Assembly (NCBI GenBank): GCA_012862575.1
Contig: BLSF01000051.1
Span: forward strand, 62,001 to 126,000
DNA length: 64,000 bases
Reading direction: 5' to 3'
From: Parietichytrium sp. I65-24A
Lineage: Eukaryota; Sar; Bigyra; Thraustochytrida; Thraustochytriidae
Both the position numbers and the translations under genes were made by a program. Each line of letters begins with the position of its first letter. The stretch's first letter is position 1. Shown here piece after piece: positions 20,601 through 28,989 of this stretch. Under the pieces are notes generated by a model. That model saw only the letters and a program-made list of their open reading frames with translations. It was not told the origin of the DNA and did not search any database.

Positions 20601-23600
20601 GAGCAGGTCATGCAAGGTGGTCTGCGTTCCGATCAAAAGCCGTTCGTGCCCGGAGTCCCCAGTGTGCATGTAAAACATGTCTTGCTGCTGGTTCAGCTGT
20701 TGCTGCCGTTGGAGTGATTTGTGGTAGATGTGCACCGTTAAAGAAATGTTCTTCCGATTCAATGGGCAGACAGTGGGCCCTGACGCGAGCTTTTCTAGCA
20801 CGATGTTTTGCAACGCACCCAAAGTGGTCTTGTCCCGCACCTTGATCACCAGGGGCTTGTAAGCATTACAAGCAGCTACAACGGCACCAGGCATCTCTAC
20901 ATTTGCGGCGGGCTGGATTGGAAGTTGATTTTGACGAAAATGGGAGCGAGGTTGCATCTGATAAGTGTTCTCCGTAGATTTAAGAGAAATTGTTGATCGC
21001 TGGAGAAGAGTCATGTCCTGCACAAGTTCGTGGCCATCCAAAAACCAGATCGAGTGCTTTTTAACACTTTCGTCGTAGTCAAATATGACTCCAGGGTGGT
21101 AGCGCACCTGCTGTGTTCGACGCCCCCCAGCGGAGCGTGATGGAACCGCAAAGTTAATCAGCTTCCCAATATCCTCCTTCGAAAAAAGGAGGATTTTGTC
21201 ATGATGTACAGACAACTCGAGCTCGGCACCACGGGGCGGGGCATGAGGTGTGATAAACGAGGATTGAGCGAACGCTTGCAAGTAACAAGTGATGAGACGA
21301 ATGCATCGCTGGACCTTATCTCCGCCTTGTGCGTCATTTTCCCTGACAGACTGCTCTAAAAAGGCGAAGGTCCTGTCAAGAAAATGCGTACGCCTTTCCA
21401 GACCAGAAAGCTTGCTCGCCTGCCCATACTCGTCGCCCACTTCCATCGAGCCCATAGTCTCTTCCTCGTGAACTGGGTCGCGAAGGGCGTCTTCCAGGGA
21501 CTCGGCCCTGCATTGCACCTGAAGCAACAAATCCATGGCCCGAGCGGCCGTCCCTGAGGGAGCTGACTCGACGATTCTCCACAAAGTGTCGATTCCAATA
21601 ACGTCAGGTTTCTTCACCGAAATCACACGGGTGTCCCCGGCAGGGTTCAGTGCCCCTCCTGCAGCCTTTTGTCCAGAGGATGTTGGCGACGAGGTCATGC
21701 TACTGTCTGTATTGGCACTTGATGGAGCGTTCGCGTCACCTGCGGCAAACAGAGTCGATGCTTTCGACCTTGCATTTCTCGGAGAGTTCCACGTTGCTCG
21801 AGAGGACGGCATCAGATCCGAGTACAACGATGATGCCCTCCTCTTCTTCTTTTTCTTTTTGCCCTTCTTGCTGCTGGGTGCTAAAGCTAATCCCGTAGCG
21901 ATTTCAGTAGCACCAGAAACCCCGAGAAGAGGAGCACCTCCTGCACCAGTCGTGCGCTTTGTAGCGTCTTCGACATTTGCCGCATGCGTATTCAGTATAG
22001 CAGCGTTCGAGGTAGCGCTTTGAGGAAAGTCGAGTACTTCTCCTTCCAAAATGTTTTGAGCTCTATTGACATCCAGGAAAAACGCAGCGAAGCATTTGAA
22101 CCCAGCTTCACTCAGCTGCTTGAACTCCATATCCCCACAAAGAAGTTGAGAAAATACTTTTTGAGCAACGGAGTCAGTCAGGCCGGACTTGAAGCCATTT
22201 TCGGCTGATGCCACTTGTCTCAACCACACCATGCATACTTCTCGGTCTACAGGATGTTCAAGGGATTCCCACAGGTCGTGAATGAGCTCAAAACTCAGCA
22301 TGAGATCTGAACGGGAGGCACAAAACTGCAGAAAATCAAGTCTACACTGGAGGGTTTGCATGTGCCCAAGCAATTGCTCCCGCGTTGGTTTTTTGTTCCG
22401 CAAACCAATGATTGTTCTGCAGTGCGCCTTGGTCTCCTCCACAACAAGTTCTAGCAATTTGTATCGCTCCTCGAGCGAGACTATAACGTCCCCTTGAGAT
22501 CTAAGAAGCCTGAGCTGTCTTCCACTCACCACTTCCGTGCTTGCGATCAACGAGAGTTGGTCATCGTCATTGTCGAAGTCTCCCTGGTCAGCCGGAATCT
22601 CGTTCTCGGCAGAACTTCTAAAATCAGAGTCGTATAGGTCGAACGCATCCATGCCTGAGCCGGAGGATCCGCCAATAGAAACACCAAGCCCGGATGCCCG
22701 GCGTCCAGAGGAAGCTCCTGCTGGAGAGTTCGAAACATCGTTGCGCTTGGAGCTGCTTCCTACGGTAAAGACCGACAAGATTTTCTGCAGAGTTTCGTAG
22801 GCGTTGTAGGTGCGGATGTCTTCCTTACGTGATTGCGACTGCGAGGCCGGAGCAGACACTTCTGCTGCAGCTGAGACGCTGTTTGCACCAACAGCAGTCC
22901 CGCTGGAGGTCTCACTGCTTGAGCTAGATGAGTTTGCAGACCCGGAAGCTGCTGGCGAAGGCGCAGAAGAAGTTTTTTGCACAGAAGCGGACCCCTGGAG
23001 TATACGAATCATGGTGAGAATGTACCGGGAACGGAGAATGCGAGCGTTTCTCAAACGCAATACCTCAATCATGTAGTCAATAAGCTGAGATCGTTTCGGT
23101 GCATTAAGGTCCGAGCAGGTCTGCAACAGGTACCATAATAGATCCAGCAGGGCAACGAGCACAGTGGCACTCGAGTTCATCAGTGGCTGTTGATAGCCGT
23201 TCGAAACAAGGCCAAAGCTCATGAGTTTGTCCACGAAGAACACCATATCGCTCCTATGGTCGTCCACGAATTTTGTCGCGGATCGGAGAATATAGGCAGC
23301 AGCTGCCGGCTTTACTTGCGAGTCAACAGCAATCTCTGCCAATAAGGTCTGTACTGCGCCACGGACAGAGTCGTGATGGCCGAAACAGCTTTTGAACATC
23401 ATATCAATGTGATTTTCGCTGATGACGTTCCCGTGCGCCATGTACTCCAGCAAGCGTTTGCTTCGGCCCACCAGAGCAGGGTGGACAGCTTCGGATGACG
23501 AAAAGAGCTTTTCTAACACTTTGTTCTCCACTAACCAATGGTGCATGTCAATACCATCTTGGCCGGACTCATCTGCGAAGCTCGGTGCAAAGTCATCCAA

Positions 23601-24584
23601 CTCTGCAAGCTGGTTGTTGGACTGGGCAAGTCGGGCAGAGAGATTCTGTGCGTCGGCCACGAGCTTACACATCATGTCAAGGCCCAATTTGCGAAGCTGA
23701 AACGCCTTGGAATCAAATGTCTTTAGCGAGAGGGTGCGCAAGAAGACTTTCAAGCGGTCATCGTTCCCGAGCACAATTTTGAGCAATTTGTGCAGCTTGG
23801 TAAGTTCTATACTCCTCTGGCTCTTCAAAATCTCCTCGTTCATCCTTTCAACGGCAGCCATCGCAACGAAGCACGCCTCCACGGCTCGCTCCTGCTTGAT
23901 AACGTCCCTCGCCAACACAAATGGGTTGAGTAGCATGCGAATCTGCTCGGCGGATAGGTCTGTGTTCTCTCCATCCCTATCCGAAGCTGCAGGTTCCCCA
24001 TTAGTTTGCGAAATGTTCTTGCCCGACCTTAGAATGGAAAGGAGAAACGAAAACAGCCCTTCACCCTCGCAGAGCTCGAGAATCTGCATACGCGTTTTCC
24101 ATCCTCGAGAGTTGGCTAGAGCAGCCTTCGAATTCAAGTCCGTATGGTGGGAATCGATAAGATCCGGCGTAGAATAGTATGTGTTTTCCTCATTTAGGAG
24201 GCGGCAGAGGGTTTCCAAGTTGTTGAGCCTTCTTTGAACCTTGATCTCGTACAGAATTATTCTACAAGCCCCGATCAGGACATAGTCAAAGTTGTTTATC
24301 AGGCTGACCCGAACATTCGCGGCGCGCTGATCCAAAAAAATTGAAACAACCCCTTCGAGGCAGCTATTCACAAAGCTATTCACTTCTGGTGTGCCGAGGT
24401 AATCCACAGCAACCTTGAACGCCTCTCCCGAATCTAGATAAACAACACGCTGCTTTTCAAGATACATGTCCACGACTTTATTCAGAGCGATCATCAGGGC
24501 GGGGTTCTGCTGAAAAACGCTCGCTCGTCCACCATCACTGCCTCGTCCGCTGGATTTCCCATCCTCTGTTGCGGGAACTCCCAT
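14652..24584 (-). CDS. Giant ubiquitin carboxyl-terminal hydrolase (USP9X/USP24/USP34 type)
   Basis: This is a single open exon of 3310 residues from the ATG at 24584. The frame is open upstream to a GTG only. The USP catalytic domain covers ~2005-2440. Its Cys box GLVNQGATCYQNSVLQQL puts the nucleophile near residue 2016, and its His box ANFGHYYSFI puts the histidine near 2374. CEHCNQNDKDKRF and PPVLVVQLQRFDFDYETMQP are further family motifs. N-terminal ~1000 residues are helical, as in the ARM-like scaffold of USP9X. A Lys-rich segment (GKKKKKKRR) near 910 may be a nuclear signal. Near 1160 RYHPGVIFDYD...HSIWFLDG looks Tudor-like, and ~1240-1340 looks like a ubiquitin-like fold. Near 3080-3180 lies a module with CNGRYAFDGY, YTWYVSEL and MPPEGGW. 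The tail is acidic. It should cleave ubiquitin from protein substrates. Substrates are unknown. Confidence 0.93.
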   Translation of the reverse strand: MGVPATEDGKSSGRGSDGGRASVFQQNPALMIALNKVVDMYLEKQRVVYLDSGEAFKVAVDYLGTPEVNSFVNSCLEGVVSIFLDQRAANVRVSLINNFDYVLIGACRIILYEIKVQRRLNNLETLCRLLNEENTYYSTPDLIDSHHTDLNSKAALANSRGWKTRMQILELCEGEGLFSFLLSILRSGKNISQTNGEPAASDRDGENTDLSAEQIRMLLNPFVLARDVIKQERAVEACFVAMAAVERMNEEILKSQRSIELTKLHKLLKIVLGNDDRLKVFLRTLSLKTFDSKAFQLRKLGLDMMCKLVADAQNLSARLAQSNNQLAELDDFAPSFADESGQDGIDMHHWLVENKVLEKLFSSSEAVHPALVGRSKRLLEYMAHGNVISENHIDMMFKSCFGHHDSVRGAVQTLLAEIAVDSQVKPAAAAYILRSATKFVDDHRSDMVFFVDKLMSFGLVSNGYQQPLMNSSATVLVALLDLLWYLLQTCSDLNAPKRSQLIDYMIEVLRLRNARILRSRYILTMIRILQGSASVQKTSSAPSPAASGSANSSSSSSETSSGTAVGANSVSAAAEVSAPASQSQSRKEDIRTYNAYETLQKILSVFTVGSSSKRNDVSNSPAGASSGRRASGLGVSIGGSSGSGMDAFDLYDSDFRSSAENEIPADQGDFDNDDDQLSLIASTEVVSGRQLRLLRSQGDVIVSLEERYKLLELVVEETKAHCRTIIGLRNKKPTREQLLGHMQTLQCRLDFLQFCASRSDLMLSFELIHDLWESLEHPVDREVCMVWLRQVASAENGFKSGLTDSVAQKVFSQLLCGDMEFKQLSEAGFKCFAAFFLDVNRAQNILEGEVLDFPQSATSNAAILNTHAANVEDATKRTTGAGGAPLLGVSGATEIATGLALAPSSKKGKKKKKKRRASSLYSDLMPSSRATWNSPRNARSKASTLFAAGDANAPSSANTDSSMTSSPTSSGQKAAGGALNPAGDTRVISVKKPDVIGIDTLWRIVESAPSGTAARAMDLLLQVQCRAESLEDALRDPVHEEETMGSMEVGDEYGQASKLSGLERRTHFLDRTFAFLEQSVRENDAQGGDKVQRCIRLITCYLQAFAQSSFITPHAPPRGAELELSVHHDKILLFSKEDIGKLINFAVPSRSAGGRRTQQVRYHPGVIFDYDESVKKHSIWFLDGHELVQDMTLLQRSTISLKSTENTYQMQPRSHFRQNQLPIQPAANVEMPGAVVAACNAYKPLVIKVRDKTTLGALQNIVLEKLASGPTVCPLNRKNISLTVHIYHKSLQRQQQLNQQQDMFYMHTGDSGHERLLIGTQTTLHDLLPDMSEAAGLEKTPTSQIVKHTLNVELDDTYDMEMAIAEVENEEELPSMLITAKDSKYSKVLMTLLDDPRISDVNRVELWNLVLALPTDQGLLAHFEHEYESISWSDELLPTGPSLLVPIYKLMIVNRLLGNEARASTAGGGARGSFGYEVVADDKASGAWRSSFFRSEGFQHVVQLLGTTVSSNIASSSGTSWFWEWQQSIALPVVLRIVRFCVRGSLAGAENSKAGADDAASSDLSRVELAHWKEMETQRGVQFSPSSKNMISQKSDLQCLAGDLSRLIVIAHRATCGQSGGEIEGEEESEIAKAETSDDVDDGNACASDLDSSSESSSSDESDGSDEQLFDRMALEEDELNRLSEHHPEEEAAIDDRDEGTLEVLLDGIQTAFMLVTTDQKLGSEFLAAQASWRSGSTRRMYGANSIVDVLLLSRFPVVRELLKDLLTKLSAMDSSSCGIVERLAQSSLMCIPRNCPTCDDFISFLRDQITDGFFKASNFTPIATERLVTYPPHSKHYLRREAKLLAAFSVQLRNQCYKARPGMPIRVTPAQDTQQYRLAKKVVLSLLDNTLLGYMDLMDLLLREDTSFASDYDKSESLLRSLFDRFLMAVPSASNKKASAIASLPDTRTRAFHLLRLLGEASPENLSWLVSRVRVFVEETPTPLRAGRLDWNFKPTDVRKSPTGFVGLVNQGATCYQNSVLQQLFMAPRIRDWLQSAIGMLQSLLVPENLPRKTLEGDSEYDEEIGEDDIDDDEEDEAFPNVYGTHENKRNRLLRALQYTYAFLKDSDKRYFNPRHFVNESAILNLTDGHLSQNDAIEFYSRLVDYLEGVTRSCSQCTMLQDMLYVRTCTMNVRNCEGKHRTESEIGTPFLTLNVRSGMAGPTLHSLDDALESWFKAEKLSGLECEHCNQNDKDKRFDADQIKCFSQLPPVLVVQLQRFDFDYETMQPTKLNHRVSFEHRIDLYRFTKEAVMKEFEEKTKAESAGQDGEDEDPNVHEESLDEDRMKEMTEGTGPTEGSPGDECGCSSNPGRMNSVYELKGVVVHQGSGANFGHYYSFIKDRKSGSWFRFDDERVTPFDVRNLEEECFGGSAGSDSANPAWNPYNMGGKMKHFGAKDNNAYLLMYELVDDNELPAAREECVHRDVDSNEVALKAEEVDMDRFRFPMCARVVCVMQRLARHARLSLNARKRLLRIEREVWEDNQRTLRHALVMVSTFMDFVLSLLSCVPQTVEGCRNAGVDEELYGSVLQMGLVVLLKAALRIATQKGRLDEWQKKLAGMMDVSATLCPNMSSWFLNSLMQKSERAESLEPLLMQCADKNSPVVFRKLLEKALGAVLDRHESSLSSGMALDEDEASKALINFVNFMTSVMPKEAVNCRYMSPYFAIWKDLFSAPSLKELLAANDVAGDLVQLYVQNDPDGANSRPRGVSMDGMGQNSLAALNAAADFGPLIEALSIWILGTTTTALEDTDREESSYFSSSAESTALRPGDHPDQLGALVHSLFTGLSSEFPALRFARGFPLECPFDIFSDEVAIQIARRNPGTGAPILGLKCKGDQQLSQKVVTKLSANMRECVAMQTMANLSVQQYRKLIKDNCRALGVLGSIQDGSSHDRSRFVVEGCLQLILGFDKESRSLLNRREYQRAPRSNMYVETDVEDMYELNVYAIYSLTKVLAKLFFARQSARHWMQEHQKHWVSWLPIWMEQHSYSRSLGGNDEVYTRTISKGRAVREIARCAQIVQPDYVLKQIEPKKISVEVINSGMPECNGRYAFDGYFKEGESLQIDTVTPKFVKMTKYKPVSLYRCLIKDKQYTWYVSELSARPGTNNDTDFYNSSRDNPSNMPPEGGWTACGKGIKPAPQAVRIIAERFSPEEDPCSISRNRNARSSSSAPDGDVTFSSQAHSPGTVPTSQSFASSEAPPSAPQDPSVHQSQASIPGRWRGPRLDDEDDDDDDVERSDDDLENEDGDTDSVRVNEDIDDHYHENISDDEYNNSA

Positions 24585-25300
24585 CTTGTTCGCGCCAGGT
24601 TCTTCCTCGGCGACTCCTTTCTTCTGCCGAAACCCTCTTAGCAAGAAAATCTTCCTCGCTCCGGTGGCCCACCTTTTGCTGCGGCGCGCCTCCCCTCGCA
24701 CGCGACAGCAAAAAGATACACTTGCTCTTGCGGCTGATCGCCCGTTGCTTGTCTAAAAAAAGTTCAACGACTAGCAGTCCTTTTCTTGCGCCTCCCCACT
24801 GCACCAACGAATGACACCCAACCCAAATACAATACCAAACAATGGACCAGTAGAACAATGCCTCCCCGAGCCAGAGGAACGAATCCAATCACCGTTTGGT
24901 CCGCGGTGTGTCCAAGGGGATCTCCAAAAAACCGCAAGAAGAAGATGAAGATGAACAAGATCAAGACAAGGATCAAATGAACGTTCGATGATCTGCAATC
25001 TGCAATCTGCAGCGAAGCCAAGCAAAGCCAAGCCACGGCACCGGTAAACAGACGCAGCAGACGCCGTTGGTAACAGCGCAATCAATCTCCTTCCTTCCCT
25101 TTCGCTATCTATGAATCTCCAGAGTTCAGAATCAGATTCTCCGAGTCCAAAGCTAGCACAGCGCCTCTGTTTTTGACCAAGTTTTGGATACAGAAGATAG
25201 CTGACTGCGAGTCAAGACCAACCCCGTGACAAGAGACGAGTCCCAGCAGGCCTGGCCGACAGCGAGCCGTTTTTCTTTCGCCGGTTTCTTTTTTCGTTTC

Positions 25301-25342
25301 CGCGTACACTTGCGCGTACACCTGCGCGTACACCTGCGCGTG
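25301..25342 (+). repeat. 12-base tandem repeat, 3.5 units
   Basis: Units read CGCGTACACTTG, CGCGTACACCTG, CGCGTACACCTG and a partial CGCGTG. It lies about 720 bases upstream of the USP start. Confidence 0.9.
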
Positions 25343-25359
25343 AAAGCCGGTTGTATACC

Positions 25360-25374
25360 GAGAGAGAGAGAGGG
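25360..25374. repeat. GA tract upstream of the USP gene
   Basis: A short GAGAGAGAGAGAGGG tract, reading as CT in the USP sense, about 780 bases before its ATG. Confidence 0.85.
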
Positions 25375-26583
25375 GTGTCACTCGCCAGGAAAAATAAAAA
25401 CGTGTCTGACCGCTTCCAGGAAAGTTCCTTGAACACCCGGCCCACCTTCGTAAGGCTGTATTTACGAGAGACAATAGCCACTAAAAGTGTCCTCGGTACT
25501 CTTCGCGTACGATATTGGAGGGGTCCGCGCACGCTCCTCACCCTGTGGAAAAACAGTATTGCCCAAGCGAACAAGATACCAGCGAACATAAAGAACGAAA
25601 AGGAACAAGTTCGCGGCGATTCTCTGACGGCCCTAAGCTTGCAGAGCGGACTACCTTTTAGACTAATATGACCTATAGGTCTTGTTCTACGGCGCATTAT
25701 TCAATCATGGCAACACAGTCAACATAGACAACACATGACAACACAGCTATTTCAAGACAGAGTGTTGGTTCTCTTTTAAATTCTATCTGCGATGGCCTTC
25801 TTGACTTGAGAGATTCTTTTACCGGGTACTGAGTAATTCGCTCAATTGAATATTCATTGGTCTTGATCAAAATTCAACCATCTCAAAGCTGTAAATTGAA
25901 GCCGCATTGGTTGATGTCAGGACCCAAGGAATCTTCACTCACTGATACTCACTGTCAATCAGACTTCCTTCTGCCTGTATGCTGTACCGGGTAAGTTAGT
26001 TAGTCAGAAAAGCAGAATCAGATAGTCTAGCTAGCATAGAGGACCCTACTCGAGGCGCCACTACTCCATCAGTGTCACAGGAATTTACCAGCGTGATTTA
26101 TCAGGACTTGGAAACCATTGCGCAAATAGAACTTTCCTACGCCTACTCTTATCAAGGCTCTACCATCTTCCCTACTTGAACAAGGAGCATACTTTTCGGA
26201 TAATGAGCGCTAGAGCAATTTGTTTGGTTCTTCGCGTCTCCTTCCTCCTCCTCGGGGCAACTCCACTGCTACAGTTTTCCCCTGACATATTATACTACTC
26301 ACCTCACTAACGACACTAACAGCAGGAAAGCACTTCCAGTCACTTCCTACCCGAATCCTATCATGCTCTACTCACTTCAGTAGGAGAGCGGTGTCGTCCT
26401 ATGGAAAAAGGGCGAAAGAGCGAGGACACTTTGGCGCACAAATTCATCGCGCGCGTACCCTTAAGAGTCACTACTGCTTTGCGCTGTAGGATCGCTAGGC
26501 GACGGGGGTGGGAGGCAGCGAAGCAAGGCAGTACGCGGGGCACAGAGCTCGAGACATTTCGGGAGAACATACAAAGCGCTGCA

Positions 26584-26645
26584 CAAACAAACAAACAAAC
26601 AAATAAACACACAAACAAACAAACAAACAGACAAACAGACAAACA
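26584..26645 (+). repeat. (CAAA)n microsatellite
   Basis: About fifteen CAAA/CAGA units, interrupted by TAAACAC, 340-400 bases before the PIAS-type ATG. A shorter CAAA run is at 26864-26882. Confidence 0.9.
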
Positions 26646-26981
26646 GACAAGCAGAACCGACGGGGGAGAAGAGGAGAAATAACGCGTTATTTGGGGAGGA
26701 TTGAAGCGGTAGCGCAGGGACTGCGCCAATCCAATAGTGTGCTCTTTGCTCAGCGAGCCATCTCTAGGTTGTTGTATGTTGTATGGGGAGTTGCGGACCA
26801 TACCATACCATATTATACCATACCATTCCATCGCAAATTACACCAAACACTCACGTCGGAAACAAACAAACAAACAAACAAAGACAAAGCCAGCTGCGGG
26901 GACACCTTGGGAGATTGAAAGAGTGGTCTGTGCTCTAAGACTTTGGAGGGAGGAGAGGAAGGGACCCAGAGGGAGAGAATC

Positions 26982-28400
26982 ATGGCAATAACGCCGGAGA
27001 GGCTGTCATTCGCCCTGGAGGGGTTTCGCGTGGCGGATTTGAAGGCTCTTCTGAAGGAGCGAAGTCTATATGTGAGCGGCAACAAGTCTGCGCTTGTAGA
27101 GCGTCTAACTTCTTGGGCGCAGGCAAACGGTAGAGTAGAAGCACTCTTTAATACCATCCATGGAAATGACCCTGGCCCAGCTGCGTCGTTTGGAGTTAAT
27201 AGCGCGCTGGGTGGGAGTGACATCATTGGCATGTCCATGTTCGGCGACTATGGGAGGCAGCCTGCCGTTCAGCCGCCTGGTCAAGCAGCCTTGAGGGAAG
27301 GGGAAACATTGCTGCTGAACATTGCTCGCAAGGATGTTCTGTTCAAGTACATTCAAACTGTGTATTCTTGCGCTTTTCTCGACAATGGGGATACTACTGT
27401 TGCTCTTGACCTAACTGTGTTGGGGAGTACGTTTGACCGCCGCAACCCGAGGCAACGAATTCTCATGTATTGCGCAAACCTGTCCAGAGCACAAACAGAA
27501 AACGTGGAGCAACATGAGTGGCCAGCCATGGTGACGGTGTGGGTGAAAGGGAGGCCCGTGCAAGTCATTCAGCAGTGCGTCACAGGCAAGACCAGAGTGA
27601 AGTCGCTTCTCGAGAGGCCATGCGACTTGACCGCTGAAATAGGGTCGCGCACTTCTCTTTCGGTGAGAATTGAGCACCCTCCGCTATGTGAATTTCCTGG
27701 AAGTAGCACGGCTCCGAGGTATGTTCTAGGCTTCTTCCTTTGCGAGGAGCTAACTACTTCAGTGCTTGTGAGCTCGCTCAAGTCCAAACCCATGGCAGCC
27801 TGCCTGAAAACCATTCAAAACGTCTTCGGAGATGGCGAAGTGGTGTTTGACAACATGCTCGTCAAACTCACGGACCCACTAACGTTTTGCCGGATAAACG
27901 TCCCTGCCAAAACGATTCACTGTGACCACGTGCAATGCTTTGACGCAGAAACTTTTTTTGACTTCCAACGGAAGGCTAGGAACGCGAAGTGGGAATGCAT
28001 GATTTGTCATAAGAAAATCACTTCAATCAATGACGTGGTCATCGACAATTGGCTCGAAGATGTTTTGTTGAAGCTGAAAGATAAAGCAGATGTAGAAGAG
28101 ATTGAATACTTTGAAGACGGCAGGTGGGAACCAAAAGCTGAGGAAGGCGAGTCCAGTTCAAGCGCAGGCGCCATGAATCGCAAGAGATCACACCAATCAG
28201 CATTTTCGAATTCAATTGACAGCCAAGCCGCAGATTTCTCGGACTTTGTGCTCAAACCAGCTGCCCCTGCTGTTGCTCCCGTGACTGTTGTTCCACCTAT
28301 ACCTCACATTGAGAAAACAAACCCCAACCCTCACATAATAGTTCTCTCAGATGATGATGATGAGGATGAGGAGGAGGAGGAGTTTGAACTTGAGTTCTGA
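26982..28400 (+). CDS. PIAS/SIZ-type SUMO E3 ligase (SAP + SP-RING)
   Basis: The ATG at 26982 opens a 472-residue frame in one exon. An upstream in-frame TTG at 26943 is not a credible start. Residues ~8-42 form a SAP DNA-binding motif (GFRVADLKALLKERSLYVSG, then NKSALVERL). The middle (~120-290) fits a PINIT-like domain. Residues ~300-350 are the MIZ/SP-RING: IHCDHVQCFDAETFFDFQ and WECMICHKKI, with the C-x-H-x2-C and C-x2-C zinc ligands of PIAS and Siz proteins. This domain recruits the E2 Ubc9 and promotes SUMO transfer. Near the C-terminus, HIIVLSDDDDE is a textbook SUMO-interaction motif followed by acidic residues. Expected location is the nucleus, on chromatin. It lies head to head with the USP gene and tail to tail with the kinase gene. 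Confidence 0.93.
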   Translation: MAITPERLSFALEGFRVADLKALLKERSLYVSGNKSALVERLTSWAQANGRVEALFNTIHGNDPGPAASFGVNSALGGSDIIGMSMFGDYGRQPAVQPPGQAALREGETLLLNIARKDVLFKYIQTVYSCAFLDNGDTTVALDLTVLGSTFDRRNPRQRILMYCANLSRAQTENVEQHEWPAMVTVWVKGRPVQVIQQCVTGKTRVKSLLERPCDLTAEIGSRTSLSVRIEHPPLCEFPGSSTAPRYVLGFFLCEELTTSVLVSSLKSKPMAACLKTIQNVFGDGEVVFDNMLVKLTDPLTFCRINVPAKTIHCDHVQCFDAETFFDFQRKARNAKWECMICHKKITSINDVVIDNWLEDVLLKLKDKADVEEIEYFEDGRWEPKAEEGESSSSAGAMNRKRSHQSAFSNSIDSQAADFSDFVLKPAAPAVAPVTVVPPIPHIEKTNPNPHIIVLSDDDDEDEEEEEFELEF

Positions 28401-28989
28401 AACAGTGTATTCTGTGATTTGTCCTGCCTCATTGTGAAATCGTGAAAATGTATGTACAGCCTTACCCTCTTTTCACTGTTTTTGATTGTGCAGGTAAAAT
28501 AAGCATGATCTTTATGTCCATGAAGTGACCAAGTGATCGACCGGTCACACACCCAATCTCATCTGCAATCATAATAGTAGCCGAGGTTTGTCCCACGCCC
28601 CCCAAAGCAACTCTAACACAGCTTTCAGAGGTTTTTTCTTTTTCTTTTTTACAGAAGGACATTCTTCACATCGACCCAAACTCCAGACGGGCAATTGGCA
28701 GAGCGTTTTAAAAAAATACGATCTTCTAGCTCTAGGTAGAGGTAGTTGGAGAAATGCTACTGCTTTCCGAAAGAAAGTGCGTCAGCAGAGTCGCAAGTGG
28801 TTGGTGGTGGTCCCAAAACCAGAAGTGCGTCAAGGCGTGTCGAATCATGTCAAATCCAATCTGACAAGCACGTAAAATAGAAAACGACAGGAAACCAAGC
28901 GGAATTTTTACCTTGATGGGCGTTTTAAAAGAAAAGAAAACAGTAAAAGGAGATAATAGTAGCACGGCAAGCACAGTTGTAATAGCAAC
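28401..28989. other. Convergent intergenic region, 589 bp
   Basis: It lies between the 3' ends of the PIAS-type gene and the kinase gene. It should hold both 3' untranslated regions. Pyrimidine-rich runs occur at about 28628-28650. No gene is seen. Confidence 0.6.

Larger units (their letters stand above)
24585..26981. other. Divergent promoter region between USP and PIAS genes, 2.4 kb
   Basis: The two flanking genes point away from each other, so both promoters should lie here. A hydrophobic minus frame at about 24770-25085 lacks any family feature. Contents include the 12-base repeat at 25301-25342, a GA tract at 25360-25374, CAAA repeats at 26584-26645 and 26864-26882, and a TACCA run at 26797-26830. 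Confidence 0.55.

Noticed and set aside
24585-24701. Upstream extension of the USP frame to a GTG codon
   Set aside because: Eukaryotic genes seldom start at GTG. The first ATG is at 24584, and the extra 39 residues are basic and without features.
24764-25085. Hydrophobic minus-strand frames of about 105 codons upstream of the USP gene
   Set aside because: Two overlapping frames are equally open, with no conserved motif and no good start. This is probably promoter DNA.
25301-25342. Possible CRISPR-like array
   Set aside because: Units of 12 bases follow each other without spacers, so it is a plain tandem repeat in a eukaryotic promoter region.
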